Assembly: GCA_035503715.1 (NCBI GenBank)
Contig: DATJTE010000230.1
Coordinates: 1 to 64,000 of the forward strand
Direction: 5' to 3'
Length of the DNA stretch: 64,000 nucleotides
From: OAS926 sp035503715
GTDB taxonomy: Bacteria > Pseudomonadota > Alphaproteobacteria > Rhizobiales > Rhizobiaceae
The notes beneath the pieces were generated by a model. That model saw nothing but the letters and a program-made list of their open reading frames with translations, was not told the DNA's origin and ran no database searches. Position numbers and translations under genes: made by a program. Numbering within the stretch: the first letter of the stretch is position 1; the number at the start of each line of letters is the position of its first letter. Of the stretch, positions 31,602 through 41,025 are shown piece by piece.

Positions 31602-34055
31602 CTACTTTACCGTCAGAGTCCGCGCTGAACCGTTAATTTCGGCCCAAGGGTCCCCGGAAACTGCCAGAAGTGCGGGCAGCGAAGAATAATTCAAATCTTC
31701 AGGAGCGTCGATGGATTCAAGGTCCGCCCAGGAGAGCGGCGTCGAAGCCGTCAGACCGGGCCGGGCGCGGAGCGAATAGGCGGCCGCCGAGGTGGCGCTG
31801 CGGGCATTGCGGTGAAAATCGATGAAAATCCGCTTCTTGCGGTTGGCTTTGCCCATGACGGCGGTGAAAACGGCCGGGTCCTTTTTGGCGATGCGCTCGG
31901 CAATGTCGCTGGTCGCCTTGTGCGCCTGTTTCCAGTTGAGCGTCGGCTTGACCGGCACGACGATGTGAATGCCGCGGCCGCCCGACGTCTTCACGAAAGG
32001 CACCAGCTTCAGCCGCTCCAGCTCGGCTTTGACATGGACGGCGGCCTCGACCACCTCGCGCCAGTTGATGCCTTCGCCGGGGTCGAGGTCGAACACCAGG
32101 CGGTCGGGCTTGTCGAGTTTCTTCCGGGTCGAGCCCCAGGTGTGGAACTCGACCACGCCGAACTGCGCCAGCGCCAGGTAGGCCTTGGCGTCCTCGACCG
32201 AGATGTAGCTTTTCTCCTCGCCCTCCGAGTTTTCCGTCTCGATCGTGGCGACCGAGGGCGGCATGCCGGAAAAGGCGTGGCGCTGGAAGAAACAGTCCTG
32301 CGGCCGGGCAGTCGGGCAACGAACCAGAGAGACCGGGCGCTCGAGAATGTGCGGCAGCATGTAATTGCCGACATGCGCGTAATAGACCGCGATGTCGAGC
32401 TTGGTCGGGCCGGTCTTGCCGAACAGCCGCCGCTCCGGATTGGTCACCCAGATCGTGGCGAGGTCGGCTTCCGAGATCAGCTTCTTTGCCGGCGCGGCAC
32501 CTGCCGAGACTTCCGGCTCGCGCAGGCTCTTGAACACGGCGTGGCGGACATAACCCTCGCCGGTCAGGTTGGAATAGTGGATATGCGCGCTGAGCACCGG
32601 CCGCACCGGCACCATGCCTTTCGGCATGTCGTCGAGCGTCGCCGCGCCGCCGGCCAGCGGTCCGACCTTCTGCAACAACGTATGCGCGAGTGCTGAATCC
32701 CAACCGGTGCCGACCTTGCCGCAATAGCGCAACTCGCCGTCGACACGTTGCGCGAGCCCGAGCGCCGCAAGGCCCTCCGCCTGGGGCGAGGTCGTGTAGC
32801 CGGCGATGATGAAGTCGCCGACCTTTTGCGCCTTGAGTTTCAGCCAGGCGGACGAGCGACCCGATTTGTAGGGCGCGTCGGCGCGCTTCGAGACGATGCC
32901 CTCGACGCCCATCTCGCTGGCGCGCTCGAACATGGCCGCGCCGCCGCCAATGACGTGATCTGAAAGCTGGATGGCGAAATTCGAGCGTGTCGGGATGGCG
33001 AGCAGTTTCGCCAGCAGGTCCTTGCGCTTCACGAGCGGTGCTTTGCTAAGGTCGTAGCCGTCGAGATGAACGAGGTCGAAGGCGAAGAAGACGAGCCGGC
33101 CGTGTGGGCCGGTGGTCAGTGCGTCCTGTAGCAGCTCAAAGCGCGCGATGCCTTGATCGTCCGTGACGACGATCTCGCCGTCGATGATCGCCTCGCGGCA
33201 GGGCAGCAGCTTGAACGCATCGGCGAGGTCGCCATAACGATGCGTCCAGTCGAGGCCCGAGCGCGTGACCAACCGCACGGTCCCTTCGGAAACGTAGGCC
33301 TGCGTGCGGTAACCGTCGAACTTGATCTCGTGAAGCCAGTCGTCGCCGGCCGGGGCCTTGTCCGCCGGCGAGGCGAGTTGCGGATCGATATGCGCCGGCA
33401 TCTTCGCTTTCTTCGCGCCGGCGAGCGCGCCGGGTTTCAGGTCAGCCGGCTTGACCGCCTTTGCGGGCTTGGCCGGGTTCACCTTCTTCGACTGCGCCAG
33501 AAGCTGTTCGGTCGTCAGCCCGGATTTCACGCTTTCCGGCTGCTCGGCGATGATGTCCCGCTTGGCGTCCGCGGCGAGGTCGCGCTCCTTGAAGAGCAGC
33601 CAGTTGACCTTGCCTTTATCGCCCGGCTTGCCCTTCAGCCGCGCCAGCATCCAGCCGCCAATCAGCTTTTCGCCGGCGAGCCGGAATTTGAACGCGCCTT
33701 TCTCGAGGCCCGTTTCGACATCTTCCATCGGCGCCCATGTGCCGCGATCCCACAGGATCATTGGCCCGCCGCCATACTGGCCTTCCGGAATGACACCTTC
33801 GAAGTCGGCATATTCGAGCGGGTGGTCCTCGGTCTGCACGGCAAGCCGTTTATCGGCCGGATTGAGGGACGGGCCTTTCGGCACCGCCCAGCTTTTTAGC
33901 ACGCCGCCAACCTGCAACCTCAGGTCGTAGTGGTCCGCCGTCGCGGAGTGCTTGTGGATGACGAAGACATTGCCGTCCGCGACCGCTGCCGCGCCTGACG
34001 GTTCGGGCGTCTCCGAGAAATTGCGCTTCTGCCGGTATGCACTGAGCTTCGCCAC
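31602..34055 (-). CDS. ligD: Multifunctional ATP-dependent DNA ligase LigD
   Basis: End-joining ligase of 817 aa with three domains in the order phosphoesterase–ligase–polymerase. The 3'-phosphoesterase has HKHSATADHYDLR at residues 34-46. The adenylation motif is EIKFDGYR with Lys245, followed by an OB fold ending near residue 520. The primase-like polymerase domain (about 535-817) contains YYAHVGNYMLPHI and the metal-binding VFDLDPGEG. Start is GTG at 34055. It acts with Ku, encoded directly downstream, in template-assisted repair of double-strand breaks. Confidence 0.96.
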   Translation of the reverse strand: MAKLSAYRQKRNFSETPEPSGAAAVADGNVFVIHKHSATADHYDLRLQVGGVLKSWAVPKGPSLNPADKRLAVQTEDHPLEYADFEGVIPEGQYGGGPMILWDRGTWAPMEDVETGLEKGAFKFRLAGEKLIGGWMLARLKGKPGDKGKVNWLLFKERDLAADAKRDIIAEQPESVKSGLTTEQLLAQSKKVNPAKPAKAVKPADLKPGALAGAKKAKMPAHIDPQLASPADKAPAGDDWLHEIKFDGYRTQAYVSEGTVRLVTRSGLDWTHRYGDLADAFKLLPCREAIIDGEIVVTDDQGIARFELLQDALTTGPHGRLVFFAFDLVHLDGYDLSKAPLVKRKDLLAKLLAIPTRSNFAIQLSDHVIGGGAAMFERASEMGVEGIVSKRADAPYKSGRSSAWLKLKAQKVGDFIIAGYTTSPQAEGLAALGLAQRVDGELRYCGKVGTGWDSALAHTLLQKVGPLAGGAATLDDMPKGMVPVRPVLSAHIHYSNLTGEGYVRHAVFKSLREPEVSAGAAPAKKLISEADLATIWVTNPERRLFGKTGPTKLDIAVYYAHVGNYMLPHILERPVSLVRCPTARPQDCFFQRHAFSGMPPSVATIETENSEGEEKSYISVEDAKAYLALAQFGVVEFHTWGSTRKKLDKPDRLVFDLDPGEGINWREVVEAAVHVKAELERLKLVPFVKTSGGRGIHIVVPVKPTLNWKQAHKATSDIAERIAKKDPAVFTAVMGKANRKKRIFIDFHRNARSATSAAAYSLRARPGLTASTPLSWADLESIDAPEDLNYSSLPALLAVSGDPWAEINGSARTLTVK

Positions 34056-34111
34056 GCGCGCACGCTAGTGGCGGGCAGGGCAGCAATCAAGCTGCCGACT
34101 TTGGCGGAGCC

Positions 34112-34909
34112 TTATGGGAGTGTGGCCGACTGCGGCAGGACGAAGGGCACGTTACCGACAGGCAGTGCGCCGACCTTGAGGTCGCACTCGAAGACGCGCG
34201 CGATCAGGCTGTCGTCGAGCACGTCCTTCGGCGCGCCGGCGGCGGCAAGGCGGCCATTGTGCAGCACGTGCACGGCGTCGGCATACATGGCGGTCAGGTT
34301 GAGGTCGTGCAGGATGGCGACGACGCCGCCACCGCGCTTGGCGAAATCGCGCGCGACGTTCATCACCAGAAGCTGGTGGCGGATATCGAGACTGGAGACC
34401 GGCTCGTCGAGCAGGAGCCAGCGCGGCGTGCCGTCGAGCACCGGCGCCCAGACCTGGCAGAGGACGCGGGCAAGCTGAACGCGCTGCTGTTCGCCGCCCG
34501 AAAGCTCCTGGTAAAAACGTCCGGCAAAGCCGTCAAGGTCGACCTTTGTCAGCGCGCGCTCGGGCAAACGCTGCTCCTCGCCTTGCAGCACGCCGGAGCG
34601 GCCGCCGGTGACGCCGAGCTTCACCACCTCGTAGACGGTGAACGGGAAGGACAGCGCCGTGGCCTGCGGCAGCACGGCGCGCGTGGTCGCGGCTTCCCAC
34701 GGCTTTATGGCGTTAATCGCACGTCCGTTGATCGCGATTCCGCCGTCAAACGGAAGGTCGCCCGACAAGGCTTTCAGGAAGGTCGATTTGCCGGAGCCGT
34801 TCGGACCGACGATCGCCGCGATCTCACCTGGGCGAGCGACGAAGTCGATGCCGGTCAGGATGCGTTTGCGGCTAAGGGAAACGGCGACGTCGCGGGCTTC
34901 GATCATCAT
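34112..34909 (-). CDS. hmuV: Haem ABC importer ATPase
   Basis: A 265-aa ATPase of the FecE/BtuD type. It carries Walker A GPNGSGKST, signature LSGGEQQRVQLARVL, Walker B RWLLLDEPVSSLD and H-loop ILHDLN. It lies 6 nt after the permease in the hemP–hemS–hmuT–hmuU–hmuV order, a well-known rhizobial haem operon. It powers transport of haem from the periplasm to the cytosol. Confidence 0.95.
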   Translation of the reverse strand: MMIEARDVAVSLSRKRILTGIDFVARPGEIAAIVGPNGSGKSTFLKALSGDLPFDGGIAINGRAINAIKPWEAATTRAVLPQATALSFPFTVYEVVKLGVTGGRSGVLQGEEQRLPERALTKVDLDGFAGRFYQELSGGEQQRVQLARVLCQVWAPVLDGTPRWLLLDEPVSSLDIRHQLLVMNVARDFAKRGGGVVAILHDLNLTAMYADAVHVLHNGRLAAAGAPKDVLDDSLIARVFECDLKVGALPVGNVPFVLPQSATLP

Positions 34910-34915
34910 TGTCTC

Positions 34916-36007
34916 CTAGAGGTGGAGCAGGCCGCGGCGGCTCAGCAGGATCCAGAGGAACACCGGCGCGCCTGCCGCCGCCGTGACGATGCCGATCGGC
35001 AGTTCGGCCGGCGCGACGATTGTGCGGCTGACCGCATCGGCGATGAGCAGGAGGCTGGCGCCGAGCAGTGCGGAGGCCGGCAGCAGATAACGGTTGTCCG
35101 GGCCGATGGAGAGCCTGAGCAGATGCGGCACGACAATTCCGACAAAACCGATGCCGCCGCTGACCGCGACGGACGCCCCGGTGGCGGCGGCGACTGCGAC
35201 GATGGCGATATATTTGAAGCGCTGCACCGGCACGCCGAGATGCGCGGCGGTGGCCTCGCCCAATGTCAGCGCGTTGAGGCCCTTGGCGAGGAACGGCGCG
35301 GTGGCGACGGCAAGCGCGATGATCGGGCCGATGGCGACGACCTTGACCCAGGTCGCACCGGCAATGGAGCCGAGGTTCCAGAAGGTGATGTCGCGCAACT
35401 GCCGGTCGTCGGCAATGAAAACGAGATAACCGAGTAGCGCATTGGCGAGCGCGGCGATGGCGATGCCGGCCAGCAGCATGGTCGCAACCGAGGTTCGGCC
35501 TTGGCGAGTCGAGATACGGTAGAGGATGAGTGTCGTGATGAGGCCGCCGGCAAAGGCGGCGACCGGCAGCGCGTAGATGCCGAGCGTGGCCGTGTAGCCG
35601 AAGAAGAGCGTCGGGCCGAGCACGATGACCGAGACGGCTCCCAGCGCGGCGCCGGCCGACACGCCGATCAGGCCCGGGTCGGCGAGCGGGTTGCGGAAGA
35701 GGCCCTGCATGACCGCACCGGAGACCGCGAGCGCCGCGCCGATCAGCGCGCCAAGCAGCACGCGCGGCATGCGGATATCGTAGATGATGAGCCGGTCGCG
35801 CTCGGAAAGCACGCCGTCGCCGCGCAGCCATTCAGCGAGCAAGGTCCACGGCGATGCGTCCGATGCGCCGGCGGTGAGGCTGACGAGCACCGTCGCGCCA
35901 AGCAGCACGAGCAGGACGATCAGCGCAAATTTGGCGCGCGCCGAACGGTCGCCCGCCGGCGCGGCAGTGGCGAAGCGCGGCATCACCGCGCGGTCCTCCG
36001 CGGCCAT
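34916..36007 (-). CDS. hmuU: Haem ABC importer permease, FecCD family
   Basis: A 363-aa inner-membrane protein with about ten helices. It shows the FecCD motifs RLPRVLLGALIGAALAVSGA-like IRMPRVLLGALIG, LADPGLIGVSAGAALG and GGIGFVGIVVPHLLRLSIGPD (split). The first ~25 residues are cytosolic. The ATG overlaps the hmuT stop by one base (TGATG at 36005-36009), so it is coupled to hmuT. Confidence 0.95.
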   Translation of the reverse strand: MAAEDRAVMPRFATAAPAGDRSARAKFALIVLLVLLGATVLVSLTAGASDASPWTLLAEWLRGDGVLSERDRLIIYDIRMPRVLLGALIGAALAVSGAVMQGLFRNPLADPGLIGVSAGAALGAVSVIVLGPTLFFGYTATLGIYALPVAAFAGGLITTLILYRISTRQGRTSVATMLLAGIAIAALANALLGYLVFIADDRQLRDITFWNLGSIAGATWVKVVAIGPIIALAVATAPFLAKGLNALTLGEATAAHLGVPVQRFKYIAIVAVAAATGASVAVSGGIGFVGIVVPHLLRLSIGPDNRYLLPASALLGASLLLIADAVSRTIVAPAELPIGIVTAAAGAPVFLWILLSRRGLLHL

Positions 36008-36906
36008 CAGTTCTGCGGCAGCGAACTGCCGTAGAGTGCGGCGGTGAGGTCGCGCGCGGCGGCCGCGGTGCGCGGACCGAAACCGAGCAGGTAAGCGCCG
36101 TCCATGCGCACGATCGCCTTGTTCTGGCCAGCCGGCGTCGAGGCGATCGCCGGGTGCGCGATAAGTTGCGCGTCCAGTGCGGTGTGGTCGTCGCTGCCGG
36201 TGCGGTTCATCATCAGGATGAAGTCGGGCTTGGCTTCGAGCACCGCTTCGTCGGTGAGTTGCTTATAGCCAGGGAAACCGGCAACGGCATTGTCGGCGCC
36301 GGCCAGTGCGAGGATGCCGTTGGCGGCGGTGCCTTCGCCCGCGCCGAGTATCTTGCCGTCCTGGAAGCTCAGGATGAAGAGGACGCGCTTCTTCTCCTTG
36401 ATGCCTGAAATCAGCGCCTCGGTCTTGGCGAGGTCGGCATCGACGGTGGCGGCCAGCGCCTTCGCCTTATCGTCGACGCCGAGCGCATGGCCGACCAGCT
36501 CGATCTTCTCGATGATGCCTTCATGTGTGTAGGCATCGGGAATCTCGACATAAGGCAGGCTCGCCTTCTTCAGGACATCAACCGCCTCGCGCGGGCCGCT
36601 GCCGTGAATAGCGATGATCGCGGAAGGGTTCACCGAAAGCACGCCTTCGGGGGATAGCGCGCGCATATAGCCGACATCAGGAACCTGGAAGGCCGCTTCC
36701 GGGAAGACGCTGGTCGAGTCGCGGCCGACGAGCTTCTTCTCCTCGCCGAGCGCATAGACGATTTCTGTGATCGAGCCGCCGACCGCGACAATGCGCGAGG
36801 TGTCCGGAATGACGGTCACACCTTCTTCGGCGAGTGCCGAACCAAAAGTCAGAAAAGCAAAGGCGGCGACGCCGGCGGCGCGGCGCGTAAAACGCAACAT
36901 GCTCAT
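36007..36906 (-). CDS. hmuT: Periplasmic haem-binding protein
   Basis: A 299-aa type III binding protein (BtuF-like). The signal peptide contains AAGVAAFAFLTFGSALA. The mature start SRIVAVGGSITEIVYALGEE is typical, and Tyr/Arg candidates for haem coordination occur in VGYMRALSPEGVLS. It lies 11 nt after hemS and overlaps hmuU. Confidence 0.94.
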   Translation of the reverse strand: MSMLRFTRRAAGVAAFAFLTFGSALAEEGVTVIPDTSRIVAVGGSITEIVYALGEEKKLVGRDSTSVFPEAAFQVPDVGYMRALSPEGVLSVNPSAIIAIHGSGPREAVDVLKKASLPYVEIPDAYTHEGIIEKIELVGHALGVDDKAKALAATVDADLAKTEALISGIKEKKRVLFILSFQDGKILGAGEGTAANGILALAGADNAVAGFPGYKQLTDEAVLEAKPDFILMMNRTGSDDHTALDAQLIAHPAIASTPAGQNKAIVRMDGAYLLGFGPRTAAAARDLTAALYGSSLPQN

Positions 36907-36917
36907 GGAAGTCCTCC

Positions 36918-37979
36918 TTAGGCCGCGGTCGGTACGGGAAGACGCGGCAGATTCTCGGCGAGGAAGCGCCAGTCGGTGCGCTCAACTTCACCCTCATGGC
37001 GCTTGCCGAAGAACTGGATGATCATCTGGCCTTCGGCGTCATAGGCCTCGAGCGAGGTCACGTGCCCGTCCTTGGTCGGCTTGCGCACCGCCCACAGCTC
37101 ACGGACATGGTCCAGCCGCAGGTGCAGGTGGAATGTCTCGTCCATGATGTTGATCCACGGACCCATCGGCGCGACCTTCTTGATCGGCCCGGAATGGATC
37201 TGGATGCAGCCGGCGCTGCCGACAAAGCACATGATCGGGATTTCACCGTCGACGGAATGGTTGAGCATCGCCGGCAGCGCGCTCGCGTCGAGCGTCCAGG
37301 CGTAATCCTCGCCGACCATGCGCATCGCCTGCTGGCGCGACAGCTTGAGCTGACGCAGCATGCCGAAGAACTGATGCACGTCGGTCAGCTTGCTCCAGCG
37401 GTCACGGAGCTCTTCGACGCTGACGCCGGGTTCGACGACCGGCAAGGCGGGCTTGGCCGCCGGTGCGGCGACCGCGACCGTCTGTGATTGGTCAGCCGAG
37501 ACAAGCGGTGCGACGAAGGCGTTGAACGCCTCAAGATTCGATGCGGGACGCAGATGAACCTTGTGCACCGCGTTACCGGCCGCGCAGAAGAATTGCAGGC
37601 TGCGACGGATGTCGTCGCCTTCCCTCTTCTCGACGAGGAAGCCGTGCTTCCACACATTCGGGAAGATGCGCAGGTCGATCTGCTCGCCCAGCACGAGCGT
37701 GCCGCCATCGCCGGCCGACACGTTCTCATAGACGCCGATCTTCTCATGGACGGCGCTTTCGTTGCGGGTCAGCGCCATGACCTCGCCGACCGCCTCAAGG
37801 CCCTTGAGAATATCGGTGACGCGCGGCTCGATTCGCGTCGCCCCGTCGCCACACCAGGCAGCGACGAATTCTGCTTCGGAAATGCCAAGCTGCGTCGCGA
37901 GATCGCGCTCCCGCATCTTGGGATTGTCTATACGCGCCTGGCGGATCGCTTCTGGCGATGGCTTGGTCGTCACTGTCAT
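36918..37979 (-). CDS. hmuS: Haemin-degrading factor HemS/HmuS
   Basis: A 353-aa cytosolic haem-handling protein made of two tandem HemS domains (about 40-175 and 205-345). The first has LTRNESAVHEKIGVYENVS and the second LDASALPAMLNHSVDGEIPI (each shown in part). Repeated MDETFHLHLRLDHV and FGKRHEG segments match the family. HemS proteins bind and degrade or deliver haem without being canonical haem oxygenases. The ATG lies 7 nt after hemP. Confidence 0.94.
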   Translation of the reverse strand: MTVTTKPSPEAIRQARIDNPKMRERDLATQLGISEAEFVAAWCGDGATRIEPRVTDILKGLEAVGEVMALTRNESAVHEKIGVYENVSAGDGGTLVLGEQIDLRIFPNVWKHGFLVEKREGDDIRRSLQFFCAAGNAVHKVHLRPASNLEAFNAFVAPLVSADQSQTVAVAAPAAKPALPVVEPGVSVEELRDRWSKLTDVHQFFGMLRQLKLSRQQAMRMVGEDYAWTLDASALPAMLNHSVDGEIPIMCFVGSAGCIQIHSGPIKKVAPMGPWINIMDETFHLHLRLDHVRELWAVRKPTKDGHVTSLEAYDAEGQMIIQFFGKRHEGEVERTDWRFLAENLPRLPVPTAA

Positions 37980-37986
37980 GGTCTGC

Positions 37987-38193
37987 CTATTTGTTGAGGA
38001 TCAGTTTGCCCTGGCGGGTGATTTTCAGGCGATAGAGCGCGCCGTGATGCTCGATGCCGATCTCATGATCGCCGCGGAACAGAGCCTCGCTGGCAACCGT
38101 GCGGGTCGGGAAGCGGACCGGTTCGGGACGTTCGTTCCGATAGAGGGTGCGACGCTCGGAGAAAGAGAAGCTGCGCGGGTCGTGGCTGTTCAC
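37987..38193 (-). CDS. hemP: Haemin uptake protein HemP/HmuP
   Basis: A 68-aa protein whose second half carries the HemP domain: SEALFRGDHEIGIEHHG and YRLKITRQGKLILNK. In rhizobia HmuP is needed for full expression of the haem receptor gene and is thought to act as a co-activator. I choose the GTG at 38193 because GGAGG lies 8 nt upstream; a TTG at 38253 would add 20 residues without a ribosome site. First gene of the leftward hmu operon. Confidence 0.88.
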   Translation of the reverse strand: MNSHDPRSFSFSERRTLYRNERPEPVRFPTRTVASEALFRGDHEIGIEHHGALYRLKITRQGKLILNK

Positions 38194-38261
38194 GGTTTTC
38201 GCCTCCAGGTTTGCCGGCCGCAAGCACCTTTCGGCGTCCCTCGGCGCGGTCAATCAATTGT

Positions 38262-38276
38262 TGACTCGCATACTCA
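38262..38276. promoter_or_regulatory. Iron-responsive (IRO/RirA-type) operator
   Basis: TGA-CTCGCATAC-TCA matches the rhizobial iron-responsive operator TGA-N9-TCA recognised by RirA. It overlaps the -10 of the leftward hmu promoter (38267-38272) and lies 130 nt before the divergent receptor start, so it could control both transcripts. The protein that binds is inferred. Confidence 0.68.
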
Positions 38277-38295
38277 TGTTTATTAGTCAGTGCAA
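38267..38295 (-). promoter_or_regulatory. Probable promoter of the hemP–hmuV operon
   Basis: Read leftward, TTGCAC (38295-38290), a 17-nt spacer and TATGCG (38272-38267). It lies about 75 nt before the hemP start, and the iron operator covers its -10. Confidence 0.55.
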
Positions 38296-38405
38296 TACCG
38301 GAGTAAATGAGTCAAGATTTTTGGCGATCCGGAAATTGAAAAAAGATTTCGATGCGAGCGAGCGCAATGCCAGCCGGCACGAAGCACCAAGCATTGGAGT
38401 TGGAG

Positions 38406-40580
38406 ATGGGGCCGGTGGCAAGGAATATGGCCGCTCTGCTGAGCGGAGCGGCACTCTCGGTTTTGGCCGTGATGAGCGGAGCGCTTGCGCAGGAAACCGA
38501 AGAGACGATCGCGCAGGTTGAGGGAGCAGCGCCGACGCAGCGTCGCGTGACGACCCTGCAACGTATCGTCGTCGGCGCCGGCGTCGAGAAAGTCGCGATC
38601 GACACGCCACAGGCCGTCACCGTCAAAAACCAGGAAGACATCGATCTCGAACAGCCGGCTTCGATCATCGAAGCGATCGAAAACATTCCGGGCGTGAATA
38701 CGACGGGCGCCGACCGCGCCTTCGGCCAGAGCTTCAACATACGCGGCATCGGCGCGCCTGAGTCGGCCGGCGAGGAAGGCCGCATCATCGTCACCGTCGA
38801 TGGCGCCGTGAAGTACTACGAGCAGTACCGCATGGGCTCCTTCTTCTCCGACCCGGAGCTCTACAAGCGGGTCGAGGTGCTGCGCGGCCCGGCGTCATCG
38901 ACGCTCTATGGGTCTGGCGCGCTCGGCGGCGTCATCAACTTCACCACCAAGGACGCCTCCGACTTCATCGAGGAAGGCAAGACCGGCGCGCTGAAGGTGA
39001 AGGGCACATACAATTCGAACAGGAACGGCTGGATGGGTTCGGCTGTCCTTGCGCATCAGTTTTCGGAAAACTTCGACGTCCTGATTTCTGGCAACTACCG
39101 CATGTCTGATCCTTATGAGACGGGCAACGGCACGGTCATCCGGAGTTCCGATTTCGAATCCTGGTCGGGCCTTGCCAAGGCGACCGCCAAGGTCGGCGAC
39201 GAAGGGACGCTGCGCTTCTCCTACCAGCATTGGGATTCGAACGCCGACGATCAGGATTACGCGCAGATCGGCGGCGACGGCATGAATATTTTTGGCACCG
39301 TCGATCGGCATGTCGTCGACCGGACGGCTGTCGTGTCATGGGAGGATCCCTTCTCCGACAACGACATGCTGGATCTGAAGGTCTCGGCCTCGTTCTCCGA
39401 CACCAATGTCGAGCAGACCGACGCTTCGGGCAATCCGGGATTCGGCATCACCTGCGCGACCAGCCTGCTGATATGCGACACCGAGTACGGCTACCAGACC
39501 TGGCAGCTTAAGGTCGAGAACACCAGCGAGTGGAGCGGCGACAACTGGGAGAATTACCTCACCTATGGCTGGCAGTCGGCCTACCAGATCCGCACCGCTG
39601 AAGCGGTCACGGTCGCCGGCACGCCGGCGGGCATCAACTTCCACCCGGAAGGCGCCGACCTCAAGACCGGCTTCTACGTGCAGGACGAGTTTGTCTGGAA
39701 TGACCGCCTGACCATCATCCCAGGCGTTCGCATCGACTGGCGCAAGCTGACATCGGACGACTCCACGCTTGTGACAGCCTCGGATTCAGACACGGCGATC
39801 TCGCCTAAGATCGCCGCCCACTACCGCTTCAACGACAACTTCGCCGTGTTCGGTTCGGTCGCGCACACGGAGCGCTTCCCGACGCTCGACGAGGTGTTCT
39901 CGACGGGTGGATCGTCCAACACCTTCCTGCCGAGCCTCGACCTCGAGAAGGAGCGGGCGAACAATTTCGAGGCCGGTTTCGCAGTGTCGGGTTACGACCT
40001 GATGCAGGATGGCGACAGCCTGCAGCTCAAGACGACCGGGTTCTACAACGACATCCAGGATCTGATCGCGCTCAACCCGGCGCTGGTTCCAGGGCCGAAC
40101 AACATTCCCGGTTACGTGAATATCCAGCAGGCGCGCATCTACGGCGCGGAGGTCGAACTCGCCTATGAGGCCGACTACGTCTTCGCCAATGCCAGCTATA
40201 CCTATACCAACGGCAGGAACGCGCTGACGGATGCGTGGCTCACCTCGGTGGCGCCGCATGAACTGGGGTTCACGCTCGGCGGCAAGCTGCCGGAATATGG
40301 CGTGAAGTTCGGCTGGACGGCGCGCTTTGTCTCCGCGCCGCAGGATCCGGCGCGACGCTCGGAAGCGCCGCTGCCGAGCGGTTCGACGCGGTATGCGGAA
40401 GCCTTCAACGTGCACGACGTCTTCGTCAGCTGGAAGCCGGAAGACGGTGCGCTGAAAGGTTGGGAAGGTATCTTCGGCGTCGATAACATCTTCAACGTTC
40501 AGTACAAGGAGTTCCTGCGCAACGAACCCTCCAAGGGCAGGACCTTCAAGTTCACCCTGGCAAAGAAGTTCGATTACTGA
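38406..40580 (+). CDS. hmuR: TonB-dependent haem receptor
   Basis: A 724-aa outer-membrane receptor. The signal peptide ends near ALAQE; a TonB-box-like LQRIVVGAG follows about 20 residues later. The plug domain has EAIENIPGVN and NIRGIG, then RVEVLRGPASSTLYGSGALGG (split). The barrel ends LAKKFDY with a terminal aromatic residue. The classical FRAP and NPNL motifs of haem receptors appear only as ERFPTLDEVF and LPSLDLEKE. The ATG at 38406 has GGAG 8 nt upstream; an in-frame ATG at 38352 is the alternative. It is divergent from hemP, and its stop overlaps the next gene. Confidence 0.9.
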   Translation: MGPVARNMAALLSGAALSVLAVMSGALAQETEETIAQVEGAAPTQRRVTTLQRIVVGAGVEKVAIDTPQAVTVKNQEDIDLEQPASIIEAIENIPGVNTTGADRAFGQSFNIRGIGAPESAGEEGRIIVTVDGAVKYYEQYRMGSFFSDPELYKRVEVLRGPASSTLYGSGALGGVINFTTKDASDFIEEGKTGALKVKGTYNSNRNGWMGSAVLAHQFSENFDVLISGNYRMSDPYETGNGTVIRSSDFESWSGLAKATAKVGDEGTLRFSYQHWDSNADDQDYAQIGGDGMNIFGTVDRHVVDRTAVVSWEDPFSDNDMLDLKVSASFSDTNVEQTDASGNPGFGITCATSLLICDTEYGYQTWQLKVENTSEWSGDNWENYLTYGWQSAYQIRTAEAVTVAGTPAGINFHPEGADLKTGFYVQDEFVWNDRLTIIPGVRIDWRKLTSDDSTLVTASDSDTAISPKIAAHYRFNDNFAVFGSVAHTERFPTLDEVFSTGGSSNTFLPSLDLEKERANNFEAGFAVSGYDLMQDGDSLQLKTTGFYNDIQDLIALNPALVPGPNNIPGYVNIQQARIYGAEVELAYEADYVFANASYTYTNGRNALTDAWLTSVAPHELGFTLGGKLPEYGVKFGWTARFVSAPQDPARRSEAPLPSGSTRYAEAFNVHDVFVSWKPEDGALKGWEGIFGVDNIFNVQYKEFLRNEPSKGRTFKFTLAKKFDY

Positions 40581-41020
40581 TGGCGAGCGCGGCCGCATAT
40601 CTCCGCCTGCTGACCTCGGCGGTTTTCATGTCGGCCGTTCTGGCCGCACCCGGTGGCGCGCAGGAGACTGCGCCCACCCTGCTTCTGGAGCTCAACGCCG
40701 CGCAGCCTTCCGACAAAGGCTGCCGCCTGACCTTCGTGGTCACCAACAATCTCGACGGCGACCTCGACCGCGCAGCCTTCGAGCTTGCGCTGTTCAATGC
40801 TGAAGGCATCGTCGACCGCCTGACCGTCCTGGAATTCCGTGACATGCCGAACGGCAAGACGAAGGTCAGCCGCTTCGATCTCGCAGGCACCGACTGCGGC
40901 AAGGTGAGTCGCGTGCTGGTGAACCACGCGACCGACTGCGTCGGCACGGGCATCGAGCCGGCCGCTTGCATGCGCGGACTGAAGACATCGACGAAGGGGG
41001 GCATCGCCTTCGGCGTGTAA
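40580..41020 (+). CDS. Small secreted protein between haem receptor and tonB
   Basis: A 146-aa protein of unknown function. A signal peptide (LRLLTSAVFMSAVLAAPGGA) is followed by a beta-rich domain: LLLELNAAQPSDKGCRLTF, VVTNNLDGDLDRAAFELALF and CGKVSRVLVNHATDC. Four cysteines in the mature part suggest two disulfides in the periplasm. The ATG shares a base with the receptor stop codon (TGATG), so it is co-translated with the receptor. Comparable small periplasmic proteins occur beside tonB in other rhizobia, but I cannot assign a role. Confidence 0.8.
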   Translation: MASAAAYLRLLTSAVFMSAVLAAPGGAQETAPTLLLELNAAQPSDKGCRLTFVVTNNLDGDLDRAAFELALFNAEGIVDRLTVLEFRDMPNGKTKVSRFDLAGTDCGKVSRVLVNHATDCVGTGIEPAACMRGLKTSTKGGIAFGV

Positions 41021-41025
41021 GCAGG

